This document shows positions 1 through 6,498 of a stretch of 10,328 nt of DNA, piece by piece. Made by a program: the position numbers and the translations under genes. How positions within the stretch are numbered: position 1 is the stretch's first letter; each line of letters begins with the position of its first letter. The notes beneath the pieces are model-generated. The model saw nothing but the letters and a program-made list of their open reading frames with translations. It did no database searches and was not told the DNA's origin. Source of the DNA: Oscillospiraceae bacterium (lineage in GTDB: Bacteria > Bacillota > Clostridia > Oscillospirales > Ruminococcaceae); the NCBI GenBank assembly GCA_017528675.1, contig JAFXOO010000227.1, forward strand, positions 1-10,328. Direction: 5' to 3'.

Positions 1-120
1 GCCGGCGATGTCAACGGCGATCACAAGATCAATGCCTCCGATGCAGCGATTGTCCTGATCTATTCCGCTGCGGTCGGCGCCGGAAAGTCCGGTGCCCGGC
101 TCCAGGACTATATCCGATAA
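1..120 (+). CDS. C-terminal end of a dockerin-containing (cellulosomal) protein, partial
   Basis: The first 39 codons are open from the left edge and end in TAA at 118-120. They encode the second half of a type I dockerin. The calcium-binding loop reads D3-x-N5-x-D7-x-K9-x-N11-x-x-D14 and is followed by an amphipathic helix (SDAAIVLIYSAAVGAG). Dockerins anchor secreted enzymes to scaffoldin cohesins outside the cell, so the missing upstream part is probably a glycoside hydrolase, another carbohydrate-active enzyme or another cellulosomal protein. The loop-helix pattern, especially the DAAIVLIYSAAVG helix, resembles dockerins of cellulosome-forming Ruminococcus species. The catalytic part lies outside the window and cannot be named. 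The gene is convergent with the DUF1846 gene and ends just before a shared terminator hairpin. Confidence 0.88.
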   Translation, partial: AGDVNGDHKINASDAAIVLIYSAAVGAGKSGARLQDYIR

Positions 121-126
121 CCAATC

Positions 127-160
127 AAGCCCGCACCGGTTCGGAATCCGGTGCGGGCTT
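127..160. terminator. Bidirectional intrinsic terminator between convergent genes
   Basis: A perfect 13-bp stem (AAGCCCGCACCGG at 127-139 with its complement at 148-160) encloses an 8-base loop. It starts 6 bases after the dockerin stop and ends 31 bases before the DUF1846 stop on the other strand. The flanking T runs are short and interrupted on both strands (TTTGCTGTTGCT on +, CTTGATTGG on -). Termination is therefore likely but not textbook. The position between two convergent stops supports use by both genes. Confidence 0.8.
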
Positions 161-191
161 TGCTGTTGCTTCCTGCCGTAGGAAATCAGTT

Positions 192-1661
192 TCAGTTATA
201 CTTCGGCTCGCTGGTCAGGTTGATGCCGAGGCGCTTGAAAATCCGCTCATCCACCTGCGAGAGGATGACCGTGGAATGCACCTCACAGCCCCAGAGCTTC
301 GAAATCTGCGCCATTGCCTGTGCGGCATTCTCGTCCGTTGTCGCACAAATCGACAGCGCATAGAGCGTCTCATCGGTATGCAGACGGGGGTTGTTGTTGC
401 CAAGATGCTGCACCTTGAGGTTCTGGATGGGTTCAATGACATGCGGCGACATCAGCAGCACCTCATCCGGTAGCCCTGCGAAATGCTTGAGGGCATTGAG
501 CAGCAGCGCCGAGCACGCACCGAGCAGATCGGATGTCCTGCCGGTCAGGATGGTGCCGTCCGGCAGCTCCATCGCAGCCGCTGGAGCTCCCGTTTCCTGT
601 TCCTTTTCCAGCGCCGCAGCCACCACCGTTCTGTCCTCGACAGAGAGCTGTGCCTGCTTCATGAGCAGTTCAAGCTTGTAGACCTCCTCCTCGGTGGCAG
701 TCCCCTTCCTGAAGCCGCAGAGCGCTGCATAATACCGGCGGATGATTTCGTCCTTTGCCGCCGCACTGACCACCTCATCATCAAAGATGCAGTTGCCCGC
801 CATATTCACGCCCATATCCGTGGGGGACTTGTAGGGCGACACACCGAGGATGCGCTCGAACATGGCATTGAGTACCGGGAAAATCTCCACATCCCGATTG
901 TAGTTGACCGTCGTCATTCCGTATGCCTCAAGATGGAAGGGGTCAATCATATTCACATCGTTCAGGTCAGAGGTTGCCGCCTCATACGCAATATTGACCG
1001 GATGGCGCAGCGGCAGATTCCAGATCGGGAAAGTCTCGAACTTTGCATAGCCGGCACTGATGCCACGCTTGTGCTCGTGGTAAATCTGGGAGAGGCAGGT
1101 AGCCATCTTTCCGGAGCCGGGGCCGGGGGCTGTGACCACCACAAGCCGGCGGCTGGTCTCGATATAGTCGTTCCGGCCATAGCCCTCATCGCTCATAATC
1201 AGCGAGAGGTTCGAGGGATAGCCCTTGATGGCATAGTGGTGGTATACCCGGATGCCAAGCTGTTCAAGGCGGTTCTGGAACGCATCGGCTGTCGGCTGGT
1301 TATCATAGCGGGTCAGCACCACGCTCGACACATACAGACCGATCTTAGTAAAGACATTGTACAAACGCAGCACATCCGCATCATATGTAATGCCCAGGTC
1401 ACCACGCACCTTGTTCTTCTCGATATCGGCGGCATTGATGACGATGACGATTTCCGCATCCTCCTTGAGCTGGAGAAGCATTTGCAGCTTGCTGTCCGGC
1501 TTGAAGCCCGGCAGCACACGGGAGGCATGGTAGTCATCAAACAGCTTTCCGCCGAATTCAAGGTAGAGCTTATCACCGAACTGGGCGATCCGCTCCCGGA
1601 TATGGGCAGACTGCATTCGCAGGTATTTATCATTATCAAAACCGATCTTTCCTGAGCTCAT
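192..1661 (-). CDS. DUF1846 / UPF0371 family protein
   Basis: This 489-residue protein is recognised as the DUF1846 (UPF0371) family, and its length is normal for that family. The biochemical role is not established and I do not assign one. Visible landmarks are the conserved N-terminus (KIGFDNDKYLRMQS, from residue 5), a hydrophobic strand followed by an acidic turn (IVIVINAADIEKNK, 71-84), and a glycine-rich loop GPGSGKM at 180-186 after a run of valines (VVVTAP). The loop looks like a phosphate-binding loop but is not proof of ATPase activity. The protein has no signal peptide or membrane segment and should be cytosolic. The start is chosen for the GGAAAGGA ribosome binding site at 1669-1676, eight bases upstream of ATG. 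It has its own promoter (1762-1790) and so need not be co-transcribed with the glycan operon upstream. Confidence 0.9.
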   Translation of the reverse strand: MSSGKIGFDNDKYLRMQSAHIRERIAQFGDKLYLEFGGKLFDDYHASRVLPGFKPDSKLQMLLQLKEDAEIVIVINAADIEKNKVRGDLGITYDADVLRLYNVFTKIGLYVSSVVLTRYDNQPTADAFQNRLEQLGIRVYHHYAIKGYPSNLSLIMSDEGYGRNDYIETSRRLVVVTAPGPGSGKMATCLSQIYHEHKRGISAGYAKFETFPIWNLPLRHPVNIAYEAATSDLNDVNMIDPFHLEAYGMTTVNYNRDVEIFPVLNAMFERILGVSPYKSPTDMGVNMAGNCIFDDEVVSAAAKDEIIRRYYAALCGFRKGTATEEEVYKLELLMKQAQLSVEDRTVVAAALEKEQETGAPAAAMELPDGTILTGRTSDLLGACSALLLNALKHFAGLPDEVLLMSPHVIEPIQNLKVQHLGNNNPRLHTDETLYALSICATTDENAAQAMAQISKLWGCEVHSTVILSQVDERIFKRLGINLTSEPKYN

Positions 1662-1714
1662 AGTTCAGTCCTTTCCGCAGGCATCCCCGCACTGTATTCT
1701 CACCAAAACAGACC

Positions 1715-1744
1715 TTTCCCGGAATTTCTCCGGCTTCCGGGAAA
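1715..1744 (-). repeat. Perfect 10-bp inverted repeat in the DUF1846 leader
   Basis: TTTCCCGGAA at 1715-1724 pairs exactly with TTCCGGGAAA at 1735-1744 around a 10-base loop. It lies between the predicted transcription start (about 1755) and the DUF1846 ATG (1661), so the mRNA would carry it as a 5' leader hairpin. As DNA it could also be a symmetrical protein-binding site just downstream of the start of transcription. No U-run follows closely enough to call it a terminator. Confidence 0.55.
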
Positions 1745-1761
1745 TTTCAAACAACTATTCT

Positions 1762-1790
1762 ATTATATACCAGATTCAGAAAAAATGCAA
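1762..1790 (-). promoter_or_regulatory. Sigma-A-type promoter of the DUF1846 gene
   Basis: On the - strand there is a perfect -10 box TATAAT (1762-1767). The spacer to a weak -35 TTGCAT (1785-1790, three of six consensus bases) is 17 bp. The predicted start of transcription is near 1755, giving a leader of roughly 95 bases. The -35 lies inside one copy of a 10-bp direct repeat (TTGCATTTTT on the - strand), with a second copy at 1805-1814 that might bind a regulator. Confidence 0.65.
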
Positions 1791-1814
1791 GAGCAATACC
1801 GCACAAAAATGCAA
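1781..1814. repeat. Pair of 10-bp direct repeats over the DUF1846 -35 region
   Basis: AAAAATGCAA occurs at 1781-1790 and again at 1805-1814, 24 bp apart, a little over two helical turns. The first copy covers the -35 box of the DUF1846 promoter and the second lies just upstream of it. This arrangement suits an operator, but the repeat is short and A-rich, so chance is possible. Confidence 0.4.
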
Positions 1815-1820
1815 ACCGGC

Positions 1821-2177
1821 CTACGCCTCGTCTTCCCCGCCCCGTGTCATGCGCTCAATTGCGTTGGTATTGAGCTTGGAGGTCAGGCGCAGGCGGTCAA
1901 TCTCCGCCTCTGCCTTGTCAAGATCGGCTGCGCAGCGGTGAAAGCGGCGGATGTTCAGCTCCTGCTCCTTTTGCAGAGCGGCAAGTGCCGCCTCCAGGGC
2001 GCTGATGCGTTCGAGTGCTGCGCCAAGATGCTCCGCCAGCACCTCACAGCGCATCTGAAGCGCCTGGTTCTGCTCGGCAAGCTTCTGGTTCAGGCTGTTC
2101 TGACGCTCTCCGAAATCCCGGAGGGTCTGTGTCGTTTTTCCCAGCCCTGCACCGGGCTCATAGGTTTTCGTGTTCAT
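1821..2177 (-). CDS. Small coiled-coil protein, function unknown
   Basis: This 118-residue soluble protein is dominated by a coiled coil from about residue 25 to 100. Hydrophobic residues recur every seven positions (L33, L40, L47, A54, L61, L68) with a second stripe at L51, I58 and L65. The short N-terminus (residues 1-20) is Gly/Thr-rich and the C-terminus is acidic (GGEDEA). It has no signal peptide, membrane segment or known catalytic motif. I chose ATG 2177 because AAAGGAG stands five bases upstream. A longer form starting at 2237, whose ATG shares one base with the preceding stop codon (TGATG), is possible by translational coupling but has no well-placed ribosome binding site. It is the last gene of the glycan operon, 59 bases after the SDR gene. 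A scaffold or chain-length role can be imagined, but nothing in the sequence shows it. Confidence 0.72.
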   Translation of the reverse strand: MNTKTYEPGAGLGKTTQTLRDFGERQNSLNQKLAEQNQALQMRCEVLAEHLGAALERISALEAALAALQKEQELNIRRFHRCAADLDKAEAEIDRLRLTSKLNTNAIERMTRGGEDEA

Positions 2178-2236
2178 AGCTTCTCCTTTATGTTCAGTTC
2201 TGTCAGATATGTTGATGGTACTGCAAGGGTACCGCA

Positions 2237-3178
2237 TCAGAGAATGCCGAAGCTCCTGCGGCAGTGATGCAGCATCAGATGCAGCGTTTCTTCCAGCGTG
2301 TATGCCGGGACAAAGCCCGTGTCCTCCCGCAGCCTGGTGATATCGCCGGAGAGTGTACTGCCGGACAGCCCCTCCTCCGTTTCGAGGATGAAGCTCTCCC
2401 GGCTGAGGGATTGCAGCAGCGCCACAATCTCCTGCACTGACACCGCCCTGCCTGATGCAACGTTGTAGACCTCGCCGGCAAGCCCCTTTTCTGCAAGCAG
2501 GCGGCAGGCACTTGCCGCATCCCGGATATCCAGATAGTCCCGTCGCAGGGATGTATGCCGCACATGCAGCACCGGCGTCCGGAAGCCGGCCTCAATCTCC
2601 GCAACCTTCATCACCAGATCGGCAACCAGATGCTCCGGCGAAAGCCCTTCCCCGATGCAGGGGAACAGCCTTGCCGTCACAATGCCCATGCCATAGCTGC
2701 GGGCATAGACGCTGCCGAGCATCGTCCGGCATGCCCTGGTGACACCGAGCACACTGTCCGGGCGGAGCAGAGCATCCTCCCGCAGCGGTTCTGTCCTGCT
2801 GCGGACATTGCCGTACTCCTCTGCGGAGCCCGCCAGCAGGATGCGGGGATAGTACGCATCCATGCTCCGGACGGTCTCTAACAGCCGCAGTGTTCCGAGC
2901 AGATTCTCCTCCACCGCCTGCTCCGGATCCTGCCGTGACAAGGCGGCGGAATCCTGCCCCGCAAGGTAATAGATCACCTGCGGGCGCTGCTCGCTGAGCA
3001 GCTTGTGCAAAGCATTCCGGCTCGTGGGATCAAGCTCCCTGACGTCGCAGCCGTCCATGCGAAGACGCTCCCCCGGCAGAATTGCTGCTGTGGGGTACTC
3101 GCCCGCCCCGATAAGCTGCTGCACGAGCTGCCGTCCCAGAAAGCCGGCTGCACCGATGACCAAAATGTCCATACGCAT
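2237..3178 (-). CDS. RMD-like NAD(P)-dependent sugar epimerase/dehydratase with altered catalytic dyad
   Basis: This 313-residue extended SDR-family protein has a GAAGFLG dinucleotide loop at 9-15, GSAEEYG at 117-123 (the family Ser is S118), RDYLDIRDAA at 213-222 and EVYNVASG at 236-243. Together with manC and gmd upstream, the best guess is GDP-6-deoxy-4-keto-D-mannose reductase (RMD), which makes GDP-D-rhamnose. GDP-fucose synthase is a less likely alternative. The oddity is at residues 142-148 (SVLGVTR), where the family has S-P-Y-x-V-S-K. The catalytic Tyr is Leu144 (CTC) and the Lys is Arg148 (AGG). Unless the family assignment is off, reductase activity should be impaired or the protein has another role. 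Two starts are possible, ATG 3178 and ATG 3172. The AGGAG lies 3 bases before the first and 9 before the second, so the shorter form is plausible. The first 149 bases overlap the upstream glycosyltransferase in another frame. Confidence 0.82.
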   Translation of the reverse strand: MRMDILVIGAAGFLGRQLVQQLIGAGEYPTAAILPGERLRMDGCDVRELDPTSRNALHKLLSEQRPQVIYYLAGQDSAALSRQDPEQAVEENLLGTLRLLETVRSMDAYYPRILLAGSAEEYGNVRSRTEPLREDALLRPDSVLGVTRACRTMLGSVYARSYGMGIVTARLFPCIGEGLSPEHLVADLVMKVAEIEAGFRTPVLHVRHTSLRRDYLDIRDAASACRLLAEKGLAGEVYNVASGRAVSVQEIVALLQSLSRESFILETEEGLSGSTLSGDITRLREDTGFVPAYTLEETLHLMLHHCRRSFGIL

Positions 3179-4280
3179 TGTCTCCTCTCAAGATTTCCCA
3201 AAGCGCCGGAAAAATCCGCTCCGGCGCATAGAGCTCCCACACACGGCGCCTTCCGTTTTCCCCGAAACGCCGCCGCATCGCCGGATCCCCCGCAAGCAGC
3301 CGGATGGCTTCTGCCAGCGCAGGGGCATCTCCCGGCGTCACCGTCAGACCAGTCTCACCGTGAATGCTCACATACGGCACACCGCCGGGAAGCGCCGTGT
3401 TGATAACAGGCTTGCCGCATGCCATAGCCTCCTGCTGCACAATGCCGAATGCCTCCGTCCGCTGCACGGAGGGCAGCACGAAGATATCACATCCGGCGAG
3501 CGCATCCTTCAGCGTTTCGCTGTCCGGTGCGCCAAGAAACTGCACCGGCAGACCCTCTGCCGCCTTCCGGAGCCTGTCCTCAAGCGGGCCTGTCCCGCAG
3601 AGAAACAGCTCGCAGCCATCGGTTCTGCGCATGGCTTCTATCAGATACTCTGCGCCCTTGTAATACACCAGCCGTCCCGCAAACAGCACCTTCACGCTGT
3701 CGGGATTGTGTGGATGCAGCACCGTGCGGCCAGGCTTGTCCGGGTATGCCTGCACATCGAGCGGATAGGGCAGAAGCCGGCACTTTTCACGGAATTCCGG
3801 CAGATAGGACGAGCTTTCCACATGTCCCGGCGTTGCCGCAAGAATGACATCCGCCCGCCGCAGCAGCCTGTGCAGGATCGGTTCATACAGCGGCAGAAGC
3901 ATCCGCTGCCGCAGCACATCGCTGTGCCAGTTCAGCACGACCCGTCTGCCGGATCCGGACAGCAGACAGGCAAGATCTGCCGGCGGAAATGGCATGTGCA
4001 GATCAATCACATCCGCCCAGGCGGCCTCCTTCCGGAACGCCCGCAGAAATCCCGGTGCCACCGGACACGAGCTGAACATGCCAAGACTGGCGCAGCGCTG
4101 AACCTCAGCACCGTCGAGCAGGGCACGCTCTCCGGGCCCCCTTGGCTGACAGACAAGCACATGCACCTCTGTATCCGGGCGGGCGGCAAGGTATTGCGTG
4201 CGCTGGCGGACGACTGTCTCAATGCCGCCGATATGCGGGGCATAGAGCTTGTTCACCTCTAAAATACGCAGCTTTCTCAT
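3030..4280 (-). CDS. GT4-family glycosyltransferase with an off-frame C-terminal extension
   Basis: This is a GT-B fold retaining glycosyltransferase of family GT4, which transfers a sugar from a nucleotide donor on the cytosolic side of the membrane. Visible motifs are the N-terminal HIGGIE loop (16-21), the donor-site GRLVYYKG (202-209, R203 and K208) and the E-x7-E motif (E276 and E284 in TEAFGIVQQEAMACGKPV). GDP-mannose or GDP-rhamnose is the likely donor given manC and gmd next door. The start at 4280 has AGGAG five bases upstream and overlaps the preceding stop by 4 bases (ATGA). The family part ends naturally near residue 366 (PALWEILRG). Residues 367-416 are an Ala/Arg/Gly/Ser-rich tail read from inside the start of the SDR gene in another frame. 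The tail looks non-functional, so a stop codon was probably lost by mutation or assembly error. Confidence 0.87.
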   Translation of the reverse strand: MRKLRILEVNKLYAPHIGGIETVVRQRTQYLAARPDTEVHVLVCQPRGPGERALLDGAEVQRCASLGMFSSCPVAPGFLRAFRKEAAWADVIDLHMPFPPADLACLLSGSGRRVVLNWHSDVLRQRMLLPLYEPILHRLLRRADVILAATPGHVESSSYLPEFREKCRLLPYPLDVQAYPDKPGRTVLHPHNPDSVKVLFAGRLVYYKGAEYLIEAMRRTDGCELFLCGTGPLEDRLRKAAEGLPVQFLGAPDSETLKDALAGCDIFVLPSVQRTEAFGIVQQEAMACGKPVINTALPGGVPYVSIHGETGLTVTPGDAPALAEAIRLLAGDPAMRRRFGENGRRRVWELYAPERIFPALWEILRGDNAYGHFGHRCSRLSGTAARAAAYRGGRVPHSSNSAGGASSHGRLRRQGA

Positions 4281-5392
4281 GCAATCTCCTGATAGACCCG
4301 GTAGAGCATCTCCGCACTGCGCTCCCAGGTGAACTGAGCTGCCCGCAGGCGTCCTGCACGGGAAAGCCGCTCCCGGAGCGCTGCATCCTCATGCAGCCGG
4401 CAAAGCCCGTGCGCAATGGCGGCTGTGTCCTCCGGCGGCGCCAGCAGCGCACACTCCCCCACGACTTCCGGGAGGGATGCCGCATCGGATGTGAGCACCG
4501 GCGTGCCGCATGCCATTGCCTCCAGCGGCGGCATGCCGAAGCCCTCATAGAGCGACGGGAACACAAAGCCGAGCGCCCCGCTGAGCAAAGCGGCAACGTC
4601 CTCCGAGGCGACGTACTGCGTAAAAATCACCTGCGAGCCGAGGCGAAGCTGCTGTGCGTGCCGGAAGACTGCTTCACTGCCCCAGCCCTTGCTGCCGGCG
4701 ATTACGAGCTGTGCAGGCGTGTCAAAGCACCCGGCATAGGCCTTGTAGGCACTGAGGAGCCGGAGCAGATTCTTCCGGGGTTCAAGCGTCCCCAGAAAGA
4801 GAAAATAGCGCCCGCTGATGCCGTATTTCTGCTGCACCGCCCGCAGCCTGTCCGCATCCGTAACCGGCCGGAACCGCTGTAAATCTGCGCCGCAGGGCAC
4901 AATCCGCAGCTTGTCCCGGAACTGCGGGTAATACGTTCCGATCTCCCGGCAGGAAAACGCCGAATCCGTCACAATCCGGTCAGCCCGCTCCATCGACCGC
5001 CGCAGCCGGAGCTGCAAAAGCTGCCTGGTACGGCGCTGCATTGTTTCAGGATAGGCGTGCAGCACCATGTCGTGCACAGTCACAACTGTTTTCCCGGCGA
5101 CACCCTGCGGGACAAGATAATTGAAGAAGTGCGTCACATCGGCACATTTTCCGAATTGCCACACATGCGGCAGGAACCGGCTGCCGCACCGGAGCTGGAG
5201 TGCTGCATTGTCCTGCAAGAAATCGCTAAGCATTGCCTTCTTTTCACGGCGGTGCCGGATGGCATGTGCCTGTAGGAGAAATCTGTCCTCCGGATGCAGC
5301 CGGATGAGCGCCCCGGCCTGCTCTGCCTCGCACCAGCCGATGCCCGTGCGGACACCGAGCAGCGGCCGTGCGTCAAATGCAATGCGCATCAT
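4277..5392 (-). CDS. GT4-family glycosyltransferase (mannosyl/rhamnosyl-type)
   Basis: This 371-residue GT-B glycosyltransferase resembles the mannosyltransferases of O-antigen and exopolysaccharide clusters. It shows an N-terminal sugar-acceptor domain (MRIAFDARPLLGVRTGIG), TVHDM at 105-109, the domain-joining GTLEPRKN at 201-208, and the nucleotide-sugar motif EGFGMPPLEAMACGTPV with the E-x7-E pair E283 and E291. There are no membrane segments, so it would work as a peripheral protein on undecaprenyl-linked substrate. After TGIG the protein reads WCEAEQ, where most relatives have an aromatic/Arg-Tyr pair, which could alter acceptor choice. The first of two adjacent ATG codons (5392) overlaps the gmd stop by 4 bases. 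There is no clear Shine-Dalgarno, which suggests translational coupling to gmd. The donor is inferred from context only. Confidence 0.9.
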   Translation of the reverse strand: MMRIAFDARPLLGVRTGIGWCEAEQAGALIRLHPEDRFLLQAHAIRHRREKKAMLSDFLQDNAALQLRCGSRFLPHVWQFGKCADVTHFFNYLVPQGVAGKTVVTVHDMVLHAYPETMQRRTRQLLQLRLRRSMERADRIVTDSAFSCREIGTYYPQFRDKLRIVPCGADLQRFRPVTDADRLRAVQQKYGISGRYFLFLGTLEPRKNLLRLLSAYKAYAGCFDTPAQLVIAGSKGWGSEAVFRHAQQLRLGSQVIFTQYVASEDVAALLSGALGFVFPSLYEGFGMPPLEAMACGTPVLTSDAASLPEVVGECALLAPPEDTAAIAHGLCRLHEDAALRERLSRAGRLRAAQFTWERSAEMLYRVYQEIA

Positions 5393-6399
5393 GCGGCAAG
5401 CAGCGCCAGATCATGCGCCACCATCCTGCCGACGAGCGTCTCAAAGCTGATCTCCCGCCGCCAGCCGAGCTGCTTTTCGGCTCTGGACGGGTCTCCCAGA
5501 AGCACGTCAACCTCCGCAGGGCGGAAGTAGTCCTTGCTCACCATGACGGCAATTTTTCCGGAACTGCGCAGCTTTCCGACCTCCCGCAGCCCTTCGCCCT
5601 CCCAGATCAGCGGAATGCCGGCGGCAGCGAATGCGGCATCTGCAAACTCCCGGACTGTCCGGGTCTCGCCGGATGCGATGACATAATCCTCCGGTTTCTC
5701 CTGTTGCAGCATGAGCCACATGGCACGGACATAGTCCTCGGAATGCCCCCAATCCCGCCTTGCATCAAGATTCCCCAGCACAAGTCGCTCCTGCTGTCCA
5801 AGACGAATCGCAGCGGCGGCACGGGTGATCTTACGGGTGACGAACTCCGGCCCACGGCGCTCGGACTCGTGGTTGAACAGAATCCCCGCACAGGCGTAAA
5901 GCCCGTAGCTTTCCCGGTAATTGCGTGTGATATAGTGCCCGTAGAGCTTTGCCACGCCGTAGGGACTTCTCGGATAGAACGGCGTGCGCTCGGTCTGCGG
6001 CATCTCCTGCACCTTGCCGAACAGCTCCGAGGTGGACGCCTGGTAGAAACGGGCATCCGGCTTTGCGATGCGTATGGCTTCAAGGAGTGCGGCTACGCCG
6101 AAGCCGTTGATGGATGCAGTGGAAAGCGGTGCATCCCAGCTTGCCGCCACAAAGGACTGCGCTGCCAGATTATAGACCTCGTCCGGCTGTGCCTTGCGGA
6201 CGGCTTCGAGAAGCGAGACCGGGTCGGTCATGTCCCCGCAGAGCAGATGAATCTGTCCGAGCAGATGCCCGATATGCCCGTAATCATCCCCGGAACGCCG
6301 GCGGCGCAGTCCCCAGACCTCGTAGCCCTTCCGGAGCAGCAGCTCCGCAAGATAAGCGCCGTCCTGACCGGTGATGCCTGTAATGAGTGCTTTTTTCAT
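5389..6399 (-). CDS. gmd: GDP-mannose 4,6-dehydratase
   Basis: Gmd converts GDP-D-mannose to GDP-4-keto-6-deoxy-D-mannose using tightly bound NADP, and is the entry point to GDP-D-rhamnose, GDP-fucose and related sugars. The 336-residue protein has the diagnostic ITGITGQDGAYLAELLL start (Rossmann loop at 7-14) and NLAAQSFVAASW (77-88). The catalytic set is intact: T123 and E125 in STSELFG, Y147 and K151 in SPYGVAK. FNHESERRG (175-183) and the substrate-site RRDWGHSEDYV (214-224) are also present. The AAAGGAGG ribosome binding site is five bases upstream of ATG 6399. It overlaps the next glycosyltransferase by 4 bases and follows manC across a 99-base spacer that carries an inverted repeat. 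Among the genes here its assignment is the most secure. Confidence 0.97.
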   Translation of the reverse strand: MKKALITGITGQDGAYLAELLLRKGYEVWGLRRRRSGDDYGHIGHLLGQIHLLCGDMTDPVSLLEAVRKAQPDEVYNLAAQSFVAASWDAPLSTASINGFGVAALLEAIRIAKPDARFYQASTSELFGKVQEMPQTERTPFYPRSPYGVAKLYGHYITRNYRESYGLYACAGILFNHESERRGPEFVTRKITRAAAAIRLGQQERLVLGNLDARRDWGHSEDYVRAMWLMLQQEKPEDYVIASGETRTVREFADAAFAAAGIPLIWEGEGLREVGKLRSSGKIAVMVSKDYFRPAEVDVLLGDPSRAEKQLGWRREISFETLVGRMVAHDLALLAA

Positions 6400-6414
6400 A
6401 GAACCCTCCTTTAA

Positions 6415-6497
6415 AGCCTGTTTCGTATCTGGAGATAGCCGGGTTTTCGGGCAGAAAGATGCCGAAAAGACGGCTGTCGGAAGACGCTGAACAGGCT
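6415..6497. repeat. Nested inverted repeat in the manC-gmd spacer
   Basis: Outer arms AGCCTGTT (6415-6422) and AACAGGCT (6490-6497) enclose an inner hairpin. In the inner hairpin AGCCG at 6437-6441 pairs with CGGCT at 6471-6475 and TTTTCGG at 6444-6450 with CCGAAAA at 6462-6468, with one 2x2 internal mismatch and an 11-base loop. The whole spacer can fold as one long interrupted stem in the operon mRNA, between the manC stop and the gmd ribosome binding site. It could set the gmd/manC expression ratio by attenuation or RNA processing, or be a miniature inverted-repeat element. Confidence 0.6.
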
Positions 6498-6498
6498 C

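Noticed and set aside
1105..1125. GPGSGKM loop of DUF1846 as proof of a P-loop ATPase
   Set aside because: The loop resembles a Walker A motif, but the spacing is not the canonical GxxxxGK[S/T] (Met follows Lys) and no Walker B is evident.
483..1655. Long + strand open frame (390 codons) opposite the DUF1846 gene
   Set aside because: It is antisense to a clearly recognised protein family, has no family-like sequence or ribosome binding site, and is explained by codon bias of the GC-rich - strand gene.
2213..2239. Small hairpin (TGATG-GTAC / GTAC-CG-CATCA) at the end of the SDR gene as a terminator
   Set aside because: The stem is short with a 2-base bulge and no T-run follows on the - strand. 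The ribosome binding site of the next operon gene lies just beyond.
3003..4262. Long + strand open frame (419 codons) opposite the second glycosyltransferase
   Set aside because: The translation is His/Arg/Cys-rich without domain motifs, and the opposite strand carries intact GT4 motifs.
5368..6414. Long + strand open frame (348 codons) opposite gmd
   Set aside because: It is the shadow of gmd, which has all catalytic residues on the - strand.
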